64,000 nucleotides of DNA from Aristolochia californica. Its lineage: Eukaryota > Streptophyta > Magnoliopsida > Piperales > Aristolochiaceae. The notes below the pieces were generated by a model. That model was given only the letters and a program-made list of their open reading frames with translations, was not told the DNA's origin and made no database searches. Location: the NCBI GenBank assembly GCA_029961685.1, contig JARWKL010000012.1, positions 5,309,807 to 5,373,806 on the forward strand, in the 5' to 3' direction. The number at the start of each line of letters is the position of its first letter. Within the stretch, counting starts at the first letter, position 1. Shown piece by piece: positions 1 to 13,480 of this stretch. The position numbers and the translations under genes were made by a program.

Positions 1-2298
1 TTAGGGATTGTAAGCTCTTTTTAGTTTTTATATCTCAGGTTTTTCAATCGTTGGGAAAATGGGGAGGCGGGGGATTTTTAACTAAGTGTTGACTCCCAAT
101 CCATAAGTCATTTCTAACTAAAATATAGACTGTTACGCATGATAATCCACTTTACAATCATCTATGATTATTAGGTCAGCTTTTTGCAAACGGGCAAAAT
201 AATGGCTTGTTTGACTCCGATAAATATCCACCGCACGTTGACTTGAGAATTTAATGAGCGTTTGTTATTCTCTTTAAAAGCTTTAGATCCATAGGTCATT
301 TGCATCTTTGATATGTTTCAAGCATGCATATCCATTTTTAAAACACATGTAAAAGAAATCTCTTTCTTGTAAAATACAATGTTGTTAGGGTTGAACTAGT
401 TAGATTTCCGAAACTTGGATAACAAAACTTTTGTGTTTATTTATGGTGTGTGAATAAATTTTCTTTACTTACATTTGTTATAGTTTTAAATTGTTTCCAT
501 CAATAAACTATAAAATCTTCATTTTGTTGTGATCTATTTGGCTTTTTTTGTTTACGAGATGAAGGGAGAGCGAAAACTCAAAGTTTTGACATAAGAAAAA
601 AGTATACATCTAAAATGGAGACGCACAATGCACCAATATAGAGAGAGATAATTCCAAAGAGTGTCTCTATTTTTTAGGGATTGTAAGCTCTTTTTAGTTC
701 TTATATCTCTAGTTTTGCAATCATTGGGAAAAGGGGGAGGCGGGGGATTTTTTATAGAGTGTTGACACCCAATCCATAAGTCATTTATTACAAAAATATA
801 GCCCATTACACATGATAAATCACTTTATTATCATCTATGATTGTTAGGTCAGCTTTTTGCATACGGACAAAACATTGGCTTGTTTGACTCGGGTAATATC
901 CCACCGCATGTTCACTTGAGAATTTAATGAGTGTTTGTTATTCTCTTTAAAAGCTTTGGATCCATAGGTCATTTACATCTTTAACATGTTTCAAGCATGC
1001 ATATCCATTTTTAAAACACGTGTAGAAGAAATCTCTTTCTTGTAAAATTCCAAGCAATTAGTGTTGAACTAGTGAAATTTCCCAAACTTGGATAACAAAA
1101 CTTTTGTGTTCATTTGTGGAGTGTGAATAAATTTTATTTACATACATTTGTTACTGTTTTCAATTTTTTCCATACATAAACTCTAAAATTTTAATTTTGT
1201 TGTGATCTTTTTACCTTTTTTTGCTTACGGGATGAAGGGAGAGCGAAAACTCAAATATTTGATTTAATAAAAATGTGTACATCTATAATGGACACGCACA
1301 ATGCATTGATGTAGAGAGAGATAATTATGAAGAGTGTCTGTATTTTTTAGGGATTTTAAGCTCTTTTTAGTTTTAATATCTCAGGTTTTGCAATCGCCGG
1401 GAAATGGGGGAGGCGGGGGATTTTTAACTGAGTGTTGACTCCCAATCCATATGTCCTTTCGTGCTAAAATATAGCCAGATACATAAGATAAATGACTTTA
1501 CAATAATCTATGATTGTTAGGTCAGCTTTTTGCAAACGGGCTAAATAATGGCTTGTTTGACTCGGCTAAATATCGCACCACACGTCCACTTGAGAATTAA
1601 ATGAGCGTTTTTCATTCTCTTTAAAAGCTTTGGATCCATAGGTCATTGTCGTAATTAACAAGCATGCATATCCATTTTTAAAACACGTGTAGAAGAAATC
1701 TCTTACCCTTAAAATTCAAAGCTACAATGGTTTAACTAGTGGGATTTCCCAAACTTGGATAACAAAACTTTTGAGTTCATTTGATGTGTGTGAATAAATT
1801 TTCTTTTCTTACATTTGTTGTAGTTTTAAATTTTTTCCATACATAAACTCTAAAATTTTCATTTTGTTGTGATCTATTTGCCATTTTTTTTTTACGAGAT
1901 GAAGGGAGAGCGAAACTCAAAGATTTCATTTAAAAAAAATGTGTACATCTAAAATGGACACGCACAACGCACAGATGTAGAGAGAGATAACTCCGAAGAG
2001 TGTCTGTAATTTTTAGGGATTGTAAGTTCTTTTTAGTTTTTATATCTAATATTTTGGAATCGTTGGGAAAAAGGGGGAGGTGGGGGATTTTTAACTGAGT
2101 GTTGACTCCCAATCCATAAGTCATTTCTTCCAAAAATATAGCCCGTTACGCATGATAAATCACTTTACAATCATCTATGATTGTTAGGTCAGCTTTTTGC
2201 AAACGGGTAAAATAGTGGCTTGTTTGACTCAGGTAAATATCCCACCGTACGTTCACATGAGAATTTAATGAGCGTTTGATATTCTCTTTAAAAGATTT
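1..2298. repeat. Array segment: ordinary units at the left edge
   Basis: Three landmarks (285, 958, 1632) spaced 673 and 674 bp, preceded by a partial unit cut by the window start. The unit at 285 has AGATCC instead of GGATCC. All are of the kind with TTAAAACAC before the CACGTG palindrome; the first copy reads ACACATGT, losing it. The polypurine tract at about 1390-1420 is intact. Nothing but satellite sequence is visible. Confidence 0.93.
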
Positions 2299-5200
2299 GG
2301 ATCCATAGGTCATTTGCATCTTTGATATGTCTCATGCATGCATATCCATTTTTAATACACGTGTAGAAGAAATCTCTTTCTTGTAAAATTCAAGGCTATT
2401 AGGGTTCAACTAATTGGATTTCCAAAACTTGGATAAAAATTTTTTGTGTTCATTTGTTGTGTGTGAATAAATTTTCTTTACTTACATTTGTTATTGATTT
2501 ATATTTTTTCCATACAGAGACTCTAATATTTTCATTTTTTTGTGATCTATTGGCCTTATTTTGTTTACGGGATGAAGAGAGAGCGAAAACTCAAAGTTTT
2601 GATTTAAGAAAAAAGTGTACATCTAAAATGGAGACGCACAATACACAAATGTAGAGAGAGATAATTCCAAAGAGTGTCTGTAATTTTTAGGGATTGTAAG
2701 CTCTTTTTAGTTTTTATATCTCAGGTTTTGCAATAGTCGGGAAAAGGGGGAGGCAGGGGATTTTTAATTGAGTGTTGACTCCCAATCCATTAGTCATTTC
2801 TTATAAAACTATAGCCCATTACGCATGATAAATCACTTTACAATCATCTATGATTGTTAGGTCAGCTTTTTGCAAACGGGTAAAATAATGGCTTGTTTGA
2901 CTGGGGTAAATATCCCACCGCACGTTCACCTGAGAATTTAATGAGCGTTTGTTAGTCTCTTTAAAAGCTTTGGATCCATAGGTCATTTGCATCTTTAACA
3001 TGTTTCAAGCATGCATATCCATTTTTAAAACACGTGTAGAAGAAATCTCTTTCTTGTAAAATTCAAAGCCATTAGGGTTGAACTAAATGGATTTCCCAAA
3101 CTTGGAAAACAAAATTTTTGTGTTCATTTGTGGAGTGTGAATAATTTTTCTTTTTTTATATTTGTTATTTTTTTATATTTTTTCCATACCTAAACTCTAA
3201 AATCTTCATTATTTTATGATCTCTTTGCCTTTTTTTGTTTACGGGATGAAGGGAGAACGAAAACTCAAAAGTTTTGATTGAAGAAAAAAGTGTACATCTA
3301 AAATGGTGGCGCACAATACACAAATATAGAGAGAGATAATTCCAAAGTGTGTCTGTAATTTTTAGGGATTGTAAGCTCTTTTTAGTTTTTAAAACTCAAG
3401 TTTTGCAATCGTCGGGAAAAGGGGGAGACGAGGGATTTTTAACTAAGTATTGACACCCAATCCATAAGTCATTTCTTACAAAAATATAGCCCGTTACGCA
3501 TGATAAATCACTTCGCAATCATCTATGATTGTTAGGTCAGTTTTTTGCAAACGGGCAAAATAATCGCTTGTTTGACTTAGGTAAATATCCCACCTCACGT
3601 TCACTTGAGAATTTAATGAGGGTTTGTTATTCTCTTTAAAAGTTTTGGATCCATAGGTCATTTTCATCTTTGACATGTTTCATGCATGGATATCCATTTT
3701 TAATACACGTGTAGAAGAAATCTCTTCCTTGTAAAATTCAAAGCTATAAGGGTTGAACTAGTGGAATTTCCAAAACTTGGAGAACTAAACTTTAGTGTTC
3801 ATTTGTGGTGTGTGAATAATTTTTTTTTACTTACATTTGTAATTGTTTTAAATTTTTTCCATACATAAACTCTAAACTTTTCATTTTGTAGTGATCTATT
3901 TGATATTTTTTTGTTTACGGGATGAAGGGGAGCGAAAAATCAAAGTTTTGATTTAAGAAATAATTATACAACTAAAATGGAGATGCACAATGCACAAATT
4001 TAGAGAGATAATTCCGGAGAGTGTCTTTAACTTTTAGGGATTGTAAGCTCTTTTTAGTTTTTATATCTTTGGTTTTGCAATCATCTGGAAAATGGGGAGG
4101 TAGGGGATTTTTAACCTAAGTGTTGACTACATATCCATAAGTCATTTCTTACAAAACTATTGTCCGTTACACAAGATAAATCACTTTAAAATCATCTATG
4201 ATTGTTAGGTCAGCTTTTTGCAAACGGGGAGAATAATGGCTTGTTTGACTCGGGTAAATATCCCACCGCACGTTCGCTTGAGATTTTAATGAGCGTTTGT
4301 TATTCTCTTTAAAAGCTTTGGATCCATTGGTCATTTGCATCTTTGACATGTTTCAAGCATGCATATCCATTTTTAATACACGTAGAAGAAATCTCTTTCT
4401 TGTAAAATTCAAAGCTATAAGGGTTGAACTATTGGAATTTCCAAAACTTGGATAACAAAACTTTTGTGTTCATTTGTAGTGTGTGAATACATTTTCTTTA
4501 CTTATATTTTTCATTGTTTTAAATTTTGCCATACATAAAGTCTAAAATTTTCATTTTGTTGCGATCTATTGGCCTTTTTTTTGTTTACGGGTAGTAGGGA
4601 GAGCGAACACTCAAAGTTTTGATTTTAGAGAAAAATATACAGCTATAATGGAGACACACAATGAACAAATGTGGAGAGATATTTCCAAAGATTTTCTATA
4701 AGATTTAGGTATTGTAAGCTCTTTTTTGTTTTTATATCTCTGGTTTTGCATTTGTCAGGAAAAGGGGGTGGCGGGGGATTTTTAACTGAGTGTTGACTTC
4801 CAATTCATAAGTCATTTCTTACAAAAATATAGCCCGTTACGTATGATAAATCACTTTACAATCATCTATGATTGTTAGGTCAGCTTTTTACAAATGGGAA
4901 AAATAATGGCTTCTTTTACTCGGGTAATATCCCACTGCACATTCACTTGAGAATTTAATGAGCGATTATTATTCTCTTTAAAAGCTTTGGATCCATAGGT
5001 GATTTGCATCTTTGGCATGTTTCAATCATGCATATCCATTTTTAATACACGTCTAGAAGAAATATCTTTCATGTAAAATTCAAAGCTATAACGGTTGAAC
5101 TAGTGGAATTTCCCAAACTTGAAGAACAAAACTATTGTGTTCATTTGTAGTGTGTGAATAAATTTTGTTTACTTACATAAATTTTTTCCATTCATAAAAT

Positions 5201-8200
5201 CTAAGATTTTCATTTTGTTGTGATCTATTAGCGTTTTTTTGTTTAAGGGATGAAGGGAGAGTGAAAACTCAAAGTTTTGATTTAAGAAAAAAGTGTGCAA
5301 CTAAAATGGAGATGCACAATGCACAAATGTAGAGAGAGATAATTCCAAAGAGTGTCTGTAATTTTTAGGGATTTTAAGTTGTTTTTAGTTTTTATATCTC
5401 AGGTTTTGCAATCGTCAGGAAAAGGGAGAGGCAGGGGATTTTTAACTAAGTGTTGACTCCCAATCCATAAGTCATTTCTTACAAAAATATAGCACGTTAC
5501 TCATGATAAATCAATTTATTGTCATCCATGATTGTTAGGTCAGCTTTTTGCAAATAGGCAAAATTATGGCTTGTTTGACTTAGGTAAATATCCCACTGTA
5601 TGTTCACTTGAGATATTAATGAGCGTCTGTTATTCTCTTTTAAAAGCTTTGGATCCATAGTTCATTTATTTTTTAACATGTTTCAAGCATGCATATCCAT
5701 TTTTAAAACACGTGTAGATGAAATCTCTTTCTTGGAAAATTCCTTGCAATTAGGGTTGAACTAGTGGAATTTCCCAAACTTGGAAAACAAAACTTTTGGG
5801 TTCATTTGTGGTGTGTGCATAAATTTTATTTACTTACATTTGTTATTGTTTTAAATTTTTTCCAGACATAAACTCTAAAATTTTTATTTTGTTGTGATCT
5901 ATTTGACTTTTTTAGGTTTACTAGATGAAGGGAGAGTGAAAACTCAAAGTTTGATTCAAGAAAAAAGAATACAGCTAAAATGGAGATGCACAATGCACAA
6001 ATGTTGAGAGAGATAATTTCAAAGAGTGACTGTAATTTTTAGGGATTGTAAGCTTTTTTTAGTTTTTATATCTCAGGTTTTGCAATCTTCGGGAAAATGG
6101 GGAGGCGGGGGATTTTTAACTGAGTGTTGACTCCCAATCCATAATTCATTTCTTACAAAAAAAAAGCCCGTTACGCAAGATAAATCACTTTATTATCATC
6201 TATGATTGTTAGGTCAGCTTTTTTCAAACGGGGAAAATAATGGCTTGTTTGACTCGGGTAAATTTCCCATCGCACGTTCACTTGAGAATTCAATGAGCAT
6301 TTGTTATTCTCATTAAAAGCTTTGGATCCATAGGTCATTTGCATCTTTAACATGATTCAAGCATGCATATCCATTTTTAAAACTCGTGTAGATGAAATCT
6401 CTTTCTTGTAAAATTCCAAGCAATTAGGGATGAACTAATGGAATTTCCCAAACTTGGATAACAAAACTTTTGTGTTCATTTGTGGTGTGTGAATAAATTT
6501 TGTTTACTAACATTTGTTATTGTTTTAAATTTTTTCCATACGTAAACTTTAAAGTTTTCATTTTGTTGTGATCTAGTTGCCTTTTTTTTTACAGGATGAA
6601 GGGATAGCGAAAACTCAAAGTTTTGATTTAAGAAAAAAGTGTACATCTAAAATGGAGATGCACAATGCACAAATGTAGAGAGAAATAATTCCGAAGAGTG
6701 TCAGTAATTTTTAGGGATTGTAAGCTCTTTTTAGTTTTTAAATCTAAGGTTTTGCAATCGTCGGGAAAAGGGGAAGGCGGGGGATTTTTAACTGATTGTT
6801 GACACCCAATCCATAAGTCATTTCTTACAAAAATACAGCCCGTTACGCATGATAAATCACTTTTCAATCATCTATGATTCTTAGGTCAGCTTTTTGCAAA
6901 CGGGCAAAATAATGGCTTGTTTGACTCGGGTAAATATCTCACCGCACGTTCACTTGAGAATTTAATGAGCGTATGTTATTCTCTTTAAAAGCTTTGGATC
7001 CATAGGACATTTGAATCTTTAACATGTTTCAAGCATGAATATCCTTTTTTAGAACATGTGTAGAAGAAATCTCATTCTTGTCAAATTCCATGCTATTAGG
7101 GTTGAACTTGTTGGATATCCCAAACTTGGATAACAAAAATTTTGTGTGTATTTGTGTTGCGTGAATAAATTTTCTTTACTTATATTTGTTATTGTTTTAA
7201 ATTTTTTCCATATATAAACACTAAAATTTTCATTTTGTTGTGATATATTTGCCTTTTTTTTGTTTACGGGATGAAGGGAGACCGAAAACTCAAAGTTTTT
7301 ATTTAAGAAAAAAGTGTACATCTAAAACGGAGATGCACAATGCACAAATATAGAGAGAAATAATTCAGAAGAGTGTTGTATTTTTTAGGGATTGTAAGCT
7401 CTTTTTAGTTTTTAAATCTCAAGTTTTGCAATCGTCGGGAAATGAGGGAGGTGGGGTATTTTTAACTGAGTGTTGACTCCCAATCCATAACTCATTTCTT
7501 ACAAAAATATATCCCATTACGCATGATAAATCACTTTACAATCATCTATGATTTTTAGGTCAGCTTTCTGCAAACGGGCAAAATAATGGCTTGTTTGACT
7601 CGGGTAAATATCCCACCGCACGTTCACTTGAGAATTTAATGAGCGTTTGCTATTCTGTTTAAAAAGTTTGGATTCATAGGTCATTTTCTTTTTTGACATG
7701 TTTCATGCATGCATATCCATTTTTAATACACGTGTAGAAGAAATCTCTTTCTTGTAAAATTCAAAGCTATGAGGATTGAACTAGTGGAATTTCCCCAACT
7801 TGGAGAACAAAAGTTTTGTGTTCATTTGTGGTGTGTGAATAAATTTTTTTACTTACATTTGTTATTGTTTTAAATTTTTTCCATACATAAAATATTCATT
7901 TTTTTATGATCTATTTGCCTTTTTTTAGTTTATAGGATGAAGGAGAGCGAAAAGTTAATGTTTTGATTTAAGAAAAAAGTATACAGCTAAAATGGAGATG
8001 CACAATGCACAAATGTAGAGAGAGATAATTCCAAAGTGTTTGTAATTTTTAGGGATTGTAAGTTTTTATATCTCAGTTTTTTATATCGTTGGGAAAATGG
8101 GGAGGCGGGGGATTTTTAACTGAGTGTGGACTCTAGATCTATAAGTCATTTCTTACAAAAATATAGCCCGTCAAGCATGATAAATCACATTACAATCATC

Positions 8201-8800
8201 TATGATTGTTAGGTCTGCTTTTTGCAAACGAGGAAAATAATGGCTTGTTTGACTCGAGTAAATATCCCACCGCACGTTCACTTGAGAATTTAATGAGCGT
8301 TTGTTATTCTCTTTAAAAGCTTTGGATCCATAGGACATTTGAATCTTTAACATGTTTGAAGCACGTATATCCTTTTTTAGAACACGTGTAGGAGAAATCT
8401 TTTTCTTGTCAAATTCCAAGTTATTAGGGTTGAACTAGTTGGATTTCCCAAACTTGGATAACAGAACTTTTGTGTTCATTTGTGGTGTGCGAAATAAATT
8501 TTCTTTATTTACATTTGTTATTTTTTAAAATTTTTTCCATACATAAACTCTAAAATTTTCATTTTTTTGTGATCTATTTTCCTTTTTTTTGTTTACAGGA
8601 TGACGGGAGAGCGAAAACTCAAAGTTTTTATTTATGAAAAAAGTATACAGCTAAAATGGAGATGCACAATATACAAATGTTGAGAGAGATAATTCTAAAG
8701 AATGTCTATAATTTTAAGGGATTGTAAGCTCTTTTTATTTTTTATATCTCAGGTTATGCAATCGTCGGAAAAATGGGGAGGCGGGGGATTGTTAACTGAG
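2299..8800. repeat. Array segment: two subfamilies interspersed
   Basis: Landmarks at 2299, 2972, 3647, 4320, 4989, 5651, 6324, 6996, 7670 (GGATTC) and 8324. Units at 2299, 3647, 4320, 4989 and 7670 carry TTAATACAC before CACGTG. Those at 2972, 5651 and 6324 carry TTAAAACAC, and those at 6996 and 8324 a TTAGAACA form. Small losses are seen near 5180 (about 20 bp of the AT-rich middle) and near 8050-8070 (part of the CTCTTTTTAG region). No gene is supported here. Confidence 0.92.
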
Positions 8801-11800
8801 TGTTGACTCCCAATCCATAAGTCATTTCTTTGAAAAATATAGCCCGTTAAGCATGATAAATCACTTTACAATCATCTATGATTGTTAGGTCAACTTTTTT
8901 GTAAATGGGCAAAATAATGGCATATTTGACTCAAGTAAATATCCCACCGCATGTTGACATGAGAATTTATTGATCGTTTGTTGTTCTCTTTAAAATCTTT
9001 GGATCCATAGTTCATTTGCATCTTTAACATGTTTCAAGCATGCATATGCATTTTTAAAACACGTGTTGATGAAATCTCTTTCTTGTCCAATTCCAAGCTA
9101 TTTGGGTTGAACTAGTTGGATTTCCCAAACTTAGATAACAAAACTTTTGTGTTTATTTGTGGTGTGTGAATAATTTTCTTTACTTACATTAGTTATAGTT
9201 TTAAATTTTTTCCAGAAATAAACTCTAAAATTTTCATTTTGTTATAATCTTTTTGCCTTTTTTTGTTTACGGGATGAAGGGATAGCGAAAGCTCAAAGTT
9301 TTGACTTAAGAAAAAAGTATTGATCTAAAATGGAGACAAACAATGCACAAATGTAGAGAGAGATAATTTCAAAGTGTGTTGGTAATTTTAGGTGTTGACT
9401 CCTAATCCATAAGTCATGTCTTACAATAATATAGCCCGTTATGCATGATAAATCACTTTACAATCATCTATGATTGTTAGGTTAGCTTTTTGCAAACGGG
9501 CAAAATAATGGCTTGTTTGACACGGGTAAATATCCCACAACACGCTCACTTGAGAATTTAATGAGCATTTTTTATTCTCTTTAAACGCTTTGGATTCATA
9601 AGTCATTAGCATCTTTGACATGTTTCAAGCATGAATATCCATTTTTAATTTTTAATACACGTGTAGAAGAAATCTCTTTCTTGTAAAATTCAAAGCTGTA
9701 AGGGTTGAACTAGTGGAATTTCCCAAACTTGGAGAAAAAAACTTTTGTGTTCATTTGTGGTGTGTGAACAAATTTTCTTTATTTCCATTTTTTATTGTTT
9801 TAAATTTTTTCCATATATAAACTCTAAAATTTTCATTTTGTTGTGATCGATTTGCTTTTTATTTGTTTACGGGATAAAGGGAGAGCGAAAACTCAAAGTT
9901 TTGATTTAAGAAAAAAGTATACCGCTGAAATGGAGATGCACAATGCCCAAATGTAGAGAGAGATAATTCAAAAGAGTGTCTATAATTTTTAGGGATTGTA
10001 AGCTATTTTGAGTTTTTATATCTCAGGTTTTGCAATCGTCTGGAAAATGGGGAGGCGGGGGACTTTTAACTGAGTGTTGACTTCAGATCCATAATTCATT
10101 TCTTACAAAAATAATCACTTTACAATCATCTATGATTGTTAGGTCAGCTTTTTGCAAACGGGAAAAATAATGGCTTGTTTGACACGGGTAAATATCCCAC
10201 AGCACGTTCACGTGAGAATTTAATGAGCATTTGTTATTCTCTTTAAACTCTTTGGATCCATAAGTCATTAGCATCTTTGACATGTTTCAAGCATGCATAT
10301 CCATTTTTAATTTTTAATACACGTGTAGAAAAAAACTATTTCTTGTAAAATTCGAAGCTATAACGGTTAAATTAGTGGAATTTTCCAAACTTGGATAACA
10401 AAACTTTTGTGTTCATTTGCGGTGTGTGAATAAATTTTTTTTACTTACAATTATTATTGTTTTAAATTTTTTCCATAAATAAACTTTAAAATTTTAATTT
10501 TGTTGTGATCTATTGGCCCTTTCGTGGTTTACGAAATGAAGGGAGAGCGAAAACGCAAAGTTTTGATTTAAGAAAAAAGTATACTGCTAAAATGGAGACG
10601 CACAATGCACAAATGTAGTGAGAAATAATTCGAATAAGTGTCTGTAACTTTTAGAGATTGTAAGCTCTTTTTAGTTTTTATATCTTAGTTTTTGCCATCG
10701 TCAGGAAAAGGGGGAGGCTGGGGATTTTTAACTGAGTGTTGAATCCCAATCCATAAGTCATTTCTTACATAAATATAGCCCGTTAAGCATGATAAATCAC
10801 TTTACAATTATCTATGATTGGCAGGTTAGCTTTTTGCAAACGGGCAAAATAATGGCTTGTTTTACTTGGGTAAATATCCCACCGCACATTCACTTGAGAA
10901 TTTAATGAGTGTTTGTTATTCTCTTTAAAAGCTTTGGATCCATAGGTCATTTGCATCTTTAACATGTTTCAAGCATGCATATCCATTTTTAAAACACGTG
11001 TAGAAGAAATCTCTTTCTTGTAAAATTCCAAGCAATTAGGGTTGAACTAGTGGAATTTCCAAAACTTGGATAACAAAACTTTTATGTTCATTTGTGGTGT
11101 GTGAATAACTTTTCTTTACTTACATTTTTTATTGTTTTAAATTCTTTCCATACATAAACTCTAAAATTTTCATTTTGTTTTGTTCTATTGCCCTTTTTTT
11201 TCTTTACGAGATGAAGGGAGAGCGAAACCTAAAAGTTTTGATTTAAGAAAAAATTATACAGCTAAAATGGTGACACACAATGCACAAATGTAGAGAGAGA
11301 TAATTCAAAAGAGTGTCTATAATTTTTAGGGATTGTAAGCTCTTTTTAGTTTTTATATCTCAGGTTTTGCAAATACGGGAAAAGGGGGAGGCGAGGGATT
11401 TTTAACCGAGTGTTGACTCCCAATCCATAAGTCATTTCTTATAAAAATATACCCCATTATGCATGATAAATCACTTTACAATCATCTATGATATTTAGGT
11501 CAGCTTTTTGCAAACGGGCAAAATAATGGCATGTTTGACTCAAGTAAATATCCCACCGCACGTTCACTTGAGAATTTATTGATCGTTTGTTATTCTCTTT
11601 AAAAGATTTGGATCCATAGGGCATTTGAATCTTTAACATGTTTCAAGCATGCATATCCATTTTTAAAACACGTGCTGAAGAAATCTCTTTCTTGTCTAAT
11701 TCCAAGATATTTGGGTTGAACTAGTGGAATTTCCCAAACTTGGATAACAAAACTTTTGAGTTCATTTGTGGTGTGTGAATAATTTTATTTACTTACATTA

Positions 11801-13480
11801 GTTATAGTTTTAAATTTTTTCCAGACATAAACTCTTAAATTTTCATTTTGTTGTGATCTTTTTGCCTTTTTTGGTTTATAGGATGAAGGGATAGCGAAAA
11901 CACAAAGTTTTGACTTAAGAAAAAAGTATTCATCTAAAATGGAGACGAACAATGCACAAATGTAGAGAGAGATAATTTCAAAGTGTGTCGGTAATTTTTA
12001 GGGATTGTAATCTCTTTTTAGTTTTTATATCTCATGTTTTGCAATCGTTGGGAAAAAGGGGAGGCGGGGGATTTTTAAGTTTGTGTTGACTCCTAATCCA
12101 TAAGTAATTTCTTACAATAATATAGCACATTACGCATGATAAATCACTTTACAATCATCTATGATTGTTAGGTCAGCATTTTGCAAACGTGAAAAATAAT
12201 AGCTTCTGTAACTCAGGTAAATATCCCACAGGACGTTCACTTGAGAATTTGATGAGCATTTGTTATTCTCTTTAAACGCTTTGGATCCATAGGTCATTTG
12301 CATCTTTGACATGTTTCAAGCAAGCATATCCATTTTTAATACACGTGTAGAAGAAATCTCTTTCTTGTAAAATTCATATCTATAAGGGTTGAACTACTGG
12401 AATTTCCAAAACTTGGGGAAGAAAACTTTTGTGTTCTTTTGTGGTGTGTGAATAAATTTTCTTTACTTACATTTTTTTTTTGTTTTAAATTTTTTCCATA
12501 CATAAACTCTAAAATTTCCATTTTGTTGTGATCTATCTGCCTTTTTTTTGTTTACGGGATAAAGGGAGTGCGAAAACTCAAAGTTTTGATTTAAGAAAAA
12601 AGTATAACGCTGAAAGCGAGATGCACAATGCACAAATGTAGAGAGAGATAATTCCAAAGAGTGTCTATAATGTTTTGGGAATGTAAGCTATTTTAAGTTT
12701 TTATACCTCAAGTTTTGCAATCATCGGGAAAATAGGGAGGCGGCGGATTTTTAACTGAGTGTTGACTCCAGATCCATAAGTCATTTCTTAAAAAAATATT
12801 GCCCGTTACACATGATAAATCACTTTACAATCATCTATGATTGTTAGGTCAGCTTTTCGCAAACGGGCAAAATAATGGCTCTTTTGACACGGGTAAATAT
12901 CCCACGGCACGTTCACTTGAGAATTTCATGAGCATTTGTTATTCTCTTAAAAGCTTTGGATCCATAGGTCATTTGCATCTTTGACTTGTTTCAAGCATGC
13001 ACATCCATTTTTAATACACGTGTAGAAGAAAACTCTTTCTTGTAAAATTCAAAGGTATAACGGTTGAACTAGTGGAATTTCCCAAAATTGGATAAAAAAA
13101 CTTTTGTGTTTATTTGTAGTGTGTGAATAAATTTTGTTTACTTACATGTATAATTGTTTTAAATTTTTTCCAGACATAAACTCTAAAATTTTATTTTGTT
13201 GTGATCTAATGGCCCTTTTTTTGTTTACGGGATGAAGGGAGAGCGAAAACATAAAGTTTTGATTTAAGAAAAAATTATATAGCTAAAATGGAGACGCACA
13301 ATGCACGAATGTAGAGAGAGAAAATTCCAAAGAGTGTCTGTAATTTTTAGGGATTGTAAGCTCTTTTTAGTTTTTATATCTTAGGTTTTGCAATCGTCGG
13401 GAAAAGGGAGAGGCGGGGGATTTTTAACTGAGTGTTGACTCCCAATCCATAAGTCATTTCTTACAAAAAAAAATAGCAAG
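8801..13480. repeat. Array segment: duplicated four-unit block
   Basis: Landmarks 9001, 9592, 10254 and 10936 pair with 11610, 12283, 12958 and 13634 at offsets of 2609, 2691, 2704 and 2698 bp, i.e. four units. Shared diagnostic variants support the pairing: GCATGTTTGACTC-like and TTATTGATCG changes near 8920-8970 and 11530-11590, GATAATTTCAAAGTGTG near 9361 and 11970, CAATAATATAGC near 9424 and 12113, and TATAACGGTT near 10350 and 13054. The 9001 pair is shorter because of an ~82-bp loss near 9390. An 8-bp insertion (TTTTTAATTTTTAATACAC) is shared by the neighbouring units 9592 and 10254. Confidence 0.8.
9375..9410. repeat. Deletion junction in a satellite unit (~82 bp lost)
   Basis: The sequence passes from GTAATTTTA directly to GGTGTTGACTCC, so the stretch that normally holds TTAGGGATTGTAAGC, the CTCTTTTTAG region and the purine/G-rich tract is missing. 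The landmark spacing 9001-9592 is 591 bp. The paired unit at 11990-12090 is complete, so the loss happened after the four-unit duplication. Confidence 0.85.

Noticed and set aside
50..80. CENP-B-box-like match in units reading ATCGTTGGGAAAATGGGGA
   Set aside because: It resembles the mammalian box loosely but fails several core positions and the spacing; the consensus ATCGTCGGGAAAAGGGGG is further away. Not claimed as a CENP-B site.
675..690. TTTAGGG in each unit as interstitial telomere repeat
   Set aside because: Only one copy per unit, never in tandem; a 7-base match is expected by chance and says nothing firm about telomeric origin.
552..806. Second recurrent minus-strand frame (67-84 codons) across the purine tract, proline-rich from CCCCC codons
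   Set aside because: The proline run is just the complement of the G-rich tract; length varies with single mutations and indels, and no family is recognised.
1066..1090. tRNA-like or polymerase III B box in GGGTTGAACTAGTGG
   Set aside because: Only loosely like the B-box consensus, with no A box at a fitting distance and no cloverleaf.
2819..3001. Minus-strand 60-codon frame and its ~35 relatives as a gene family
   Set aside because: It recurs only because the unit recurs; most units break it, changes alter amino acids freely, and there is no known domain, signal peptide or gene context.
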